Source: Paenibacillus algorifonticola (lineage in GTDB: Bacteria; Bacillota; Bacilli; Paenibacillales; Paenibacillaceae). From it: 64,000 nt of DNA. The DNA is taken from positions 1-64,000 of the forward strand of contig NZ_LAQO01000030.1 in the NCBI RefSeq assembly GCF_000971975.1, written 5' to 3'. Shown piece after piece: positions 62,187 to 64,000 of this stretch; positions within the stretch are counted from its first letter, which is position 1, and each line of letters starts with the position of its first letter. Below the pieces are notes generated by a model. The model was given only the letters and a program-made list of their open reading frames with translations, was not told the DNA's origin and did not search any database. A program made the position numbers and the translations under genes.

Positions 62187-62657
62187 CTAGACGCCTGTGA
62201 TTGTATTGAATTGGTCAAGCATATCGACATCGGAAAAAGTGAAGGGAATTTCCTCATCAAGCATATCGTCACTGGTTGCGTCAAATTTAGCAATGACGAT
62301 ACTGTCCATATTGCAATCCTTAAGCAAGATGCTTTGTTTACCCGCGTCAGAACTTGGGTCCTCGTTTTCAACGACTAAATCAAACCAGTTATCTTTACCT
62401 GTTTTGACATAATCAATCATCATTTGACGAAATAGGCTTGTGACGTAGTAAATGGTCATGCTTCCGCTTCCGGTCCATCCTGCAGCACGCTTACCCGTAT
62501 TTGTCTTTCCTAGTATTGGGACGTCGATCTTGTTTTTTTCGATGTTTGCCTCAAGCGATTTTGCATAAAACAATTCTTCTACGCGACCATCAATTTTAGC
62601 GTAGGCTACCGCCTGTTTGCCACTAATTGCATCCATTTCTCGAAATAATTTTCTCAA
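62187..62657 (-). CDS. xkdM: tail tube protein XkdM-like
   Basis: A 156-residue tube protein. ISGKQAVAYAKIDGRVEELFYAKSLEANIEKNKIDVPILGKTNTGKRAAGWTGSGSM is characteristic, with MLDEEIPFTFSDVDMLDQF near the end. TTG 62657 has GAGGTGA seven bases upstream; ATG 62636 is the alternative. Immediately downstream of the sheath gene. Confidence 0.93.
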   Translation of the reverse strand: MRKLFREMDAISGKQAVAYAKIDGRVEELFYAKSLEANIEKNKIDVPILGKTNTGKRAAGWTGSGSMTIYYVTSLFRQMMIDYVKTGKDNWFDLVVENEDPSSDAGKQSILLKDCNMDSIVIAKFDATSDDMLDEEIPFTFSDVDMLDQFNTITGV

Positions 62658-62658
62658 G

Positions 62659-63990
62659 TTACTTCACCTCGACATTCATGTAAATTTTCTCAATGCTGTC
62701 TACCGGCTGGATGTACAAATCAATGAGGACAGCGTCAGCTTCACTCCCAGCTGCCACAATTAAATCGGTCTGGCTATCAAAGTTTTGAATAGCATTGATA
62801 CCAGTTAGAGTATCCAGGTAACTGATGTACTCGCCCTTGAGGAGATTGCGGCCAGATGCATTATTATCGATTTTCCCGATATAGAAATTATCGAAAGTAC
62901 GTTTCATGTCATTCGCGATAGAATCCAGCACCCGGACAACTCTGTTCTTGCGGAACGCCTTGCCTTTATCCGGCGTCAGCGATTTGAAAGTGTTAATATC
63001 CTGCTCGATGACGGCTTGACCGTTCGCAGCAGATATGACCAGCTCACCGTTATTAAGTGCTGCAATCGTCTCTGTATTGGTGAGCCGTGGAAATGCATCC
63101 ACCGCGTTAGGGATGGCTCTATAGGTCAACGACTCATTAACCTCCGCGGCTGCGGCCATAGCAGCAACCTCCCACAGAAGCATTTCGGGAGAGACCTGCA
63201 GACCATCCGACGTAATGATGCCATTTTTCAAGCTCGTCACGCCTTCATTGTCAGCGGCTGGATAAGAGACAAGCACGGCAGCAACCTTTTTGCCTTCATC
63301 CTCCCTTTGGCGGCGGATATAAGCCACGGCAAGCTGCTTGCTGGTGGAGTCTGTCAGCGGCACTCCGAGCACGTTATAATCCTTGCCCTCGAAAGCAGTA
63401 AGCGCCGCTGAAAAGTCGGCTCCGCTCGCGGTACCGTCCGTTCCCCCGATCAGCGAAGCGCCGGCAGAAGCGGTAAGCGCCCCGGTACCCGACCAATCGA
63501 TAAATTTATTCGCGGCCATATCAGCAATTGTAGTAACGGTTTGAGTGTCTAATACCTCGCCATCCAGCAGCGTTTTAACATCGAAGGCGGATACATTGTC
63601 AATATTGGCCTGAACAACCACCTGCAGGTCATTGCCGCGTGTACCGCCCCATTTTGCCGTTGCCATAAGCGCACCGACCGTCACCTTAGCTTTGACCGCC
63701 CCTGTACCTCCAAGCCTGTACAGCAGCACCTTGGACGCATGAGACATTGCTGCTGTAATGTGCCTAATGCGCGCATCCTCTGCGCGGAAGCCGATAAGCT
63801 CAAGCGCCTTGTCGGCATACTCCGCCGCTTCCAGTACGATTACGTTCTCAGGATCTCCCCACGGGAGCGGTGCCGGGAAAGCAGCAACTCCCCGCTCGCC
63901 TAACGTACCGAGTGCCTGAGCCTGTGATTTAAAATTGATATATACGCCTGGGCGCACCTTGTTTTGCGTGGTCCATGTACCTCCAGCCAA
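62659..63990 (-). CDS. xkdK: tail sheath protein XkdK-like
   Basis: A 443-residue contractile sheath protein. KVRPGVYINFKSQAQ near the N-terminus, LPWGDPENVIVLEA, and the C-terminal SVDNFYIGKI-type region and PVDSIEKIYMNVEVK are typical. Its presence shows a myovirus-type tail. The start is TTG 63990 behind GAGGTAA at the window edge. Confidence 0.95.
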   Translation of the reverse strand: MAGGTWTTQNKVRPGVYINFKSQAQALGTLGERGVAAFPAPLPWGDPENVIVLEAAEYADKALELIGFRAEDARIRHITAAMSHASKVLLYRLGGTGAVKAKVTVGALMATAKWGGTRGNDLQVVVQANIDNVSAFDVKTLLDGEVLDTQTVTTIADMAANKFIDWSGTGALTASAGASLIGGTDGTASGADFSAALTAFEGKDYNVLGVPLTDSTSKQLAVAYIRRQREDEGKKVAAVLVSYPAADNEGVTSLKNGIITSDGLQVSPEMLLWEVAAMAAAAEVNESLTYRAIPNAVDAFPRLTNTETIAALNNGELVISAANGQAVIEQDINTFKSLTPDKGKAFRKNRVVRVLDSIANDMKRTFDNFYIGKIDNNASGRNLLKGEYISYLDTLTGINAIQNFDSQTDLIVAAGSEADAVLIDLYIQPVDSIEKIYMNVEVK

Positions 63991-64000
63991 TTACCTCACG

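Larger units (their letters stand above)
42281..64000. mobile_element. PBSX-like contractile-tail prophage, attachment-site end to tail sheath (partial)
   Basis: Bounded on the left by the split tRNA-Gly. Contains an accessory zone (42483-48965), lysis genes (49006-50373), a toxin locus, then tail genes in Xkd order (52176-63990). It continues past the right edge, where capsid, packaging, regulation and integrase are expected. Whether it is a full phage or a tailocin-like remnant cannot be judged here. Confidence 0.92.

Noticed and set aside
1-64000. CRISPR array or guide-RNA-directed Tn7 (CAST)
   Set aside because: No phased identical repeats with unique spacers and no cas genes in the window; TnsD and TnsE are both present instead.

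Overview
The window looks like a chromosome segment of a Paenibacillus-type Firmicute. The host backbone carries the Bacillales gene order sigW, rsiW, cdaA, cdaR, glmM, glmS, with a glmS ribozyme ahead of glmS. It also carries phosphoenolpyruvate carboxylase, strong AGGAGG-type ribosome binding sites, and a YesM/AraC-type two-component pair. Backbone base composition is moderate in GC; the accessory blocks are clearly AT-rich. The species is inferred from gene content and codon style only.

Region 1 (1-13617) is the glmS-proximal part of a Tn7-like transposon with a complete tnsABCDE set. Its right end has four phased direct repeats (probable TnsB sites) and stops about 20 bp downstream of the glmS stop codon, the classic attTn7 position. 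The far end lies outside the window. The cargo is an AT-rich operon: a DNA C5-cytosine methyltransferase, a protein with two GHKL ATPase modules and an H-box, a receiver-domain protein, and a small caspase/CHAT-like putative protease. I read it as a candidate two-component-controlled protease defence system. It is the most novel-looking locus here.

Region 2 (13618-42280) is backbone. It holds glmS with its ribozyme, glmM, cdaR, cdaA, rsiW, sigW, a PDZ-less HtrA-like protease and ppc. Next comes a bacteriocin-like precursor broken by a one-base frameshift, with a small membrane protein. An operon follows with an M20 amidohydrolase and an Opp/Dpp-type peptide ABC transporter. A DHA2 efflux pump, a second M20 amidohydrolase, a response regulator/sensor kinase pair and a methyltransferase pseudogene complete it.

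Region 3 (42281-64000, open on the right) is a PBSX-like contractile-tailed prophage that has split a tRNA-Gly gene; the 3' part of the tRNA remains at 42281-42326. Tail genes run leftward from sheath to endolysin, with a programmed -1 frameshift in the tail chaperone. The accessory end near the attachment site carries an agr-like quorum-sensing operon whose sensor lacks a kinase and whose LytTR protein lacks a receiver. It also carries a YolD gene with a LexA-like box in its promoter, a TIR-domain protein, a TcmP/three-Cys-motif pair, and a holin-like toxin with a probable antisense RNA (type I toxin-antitoxin).
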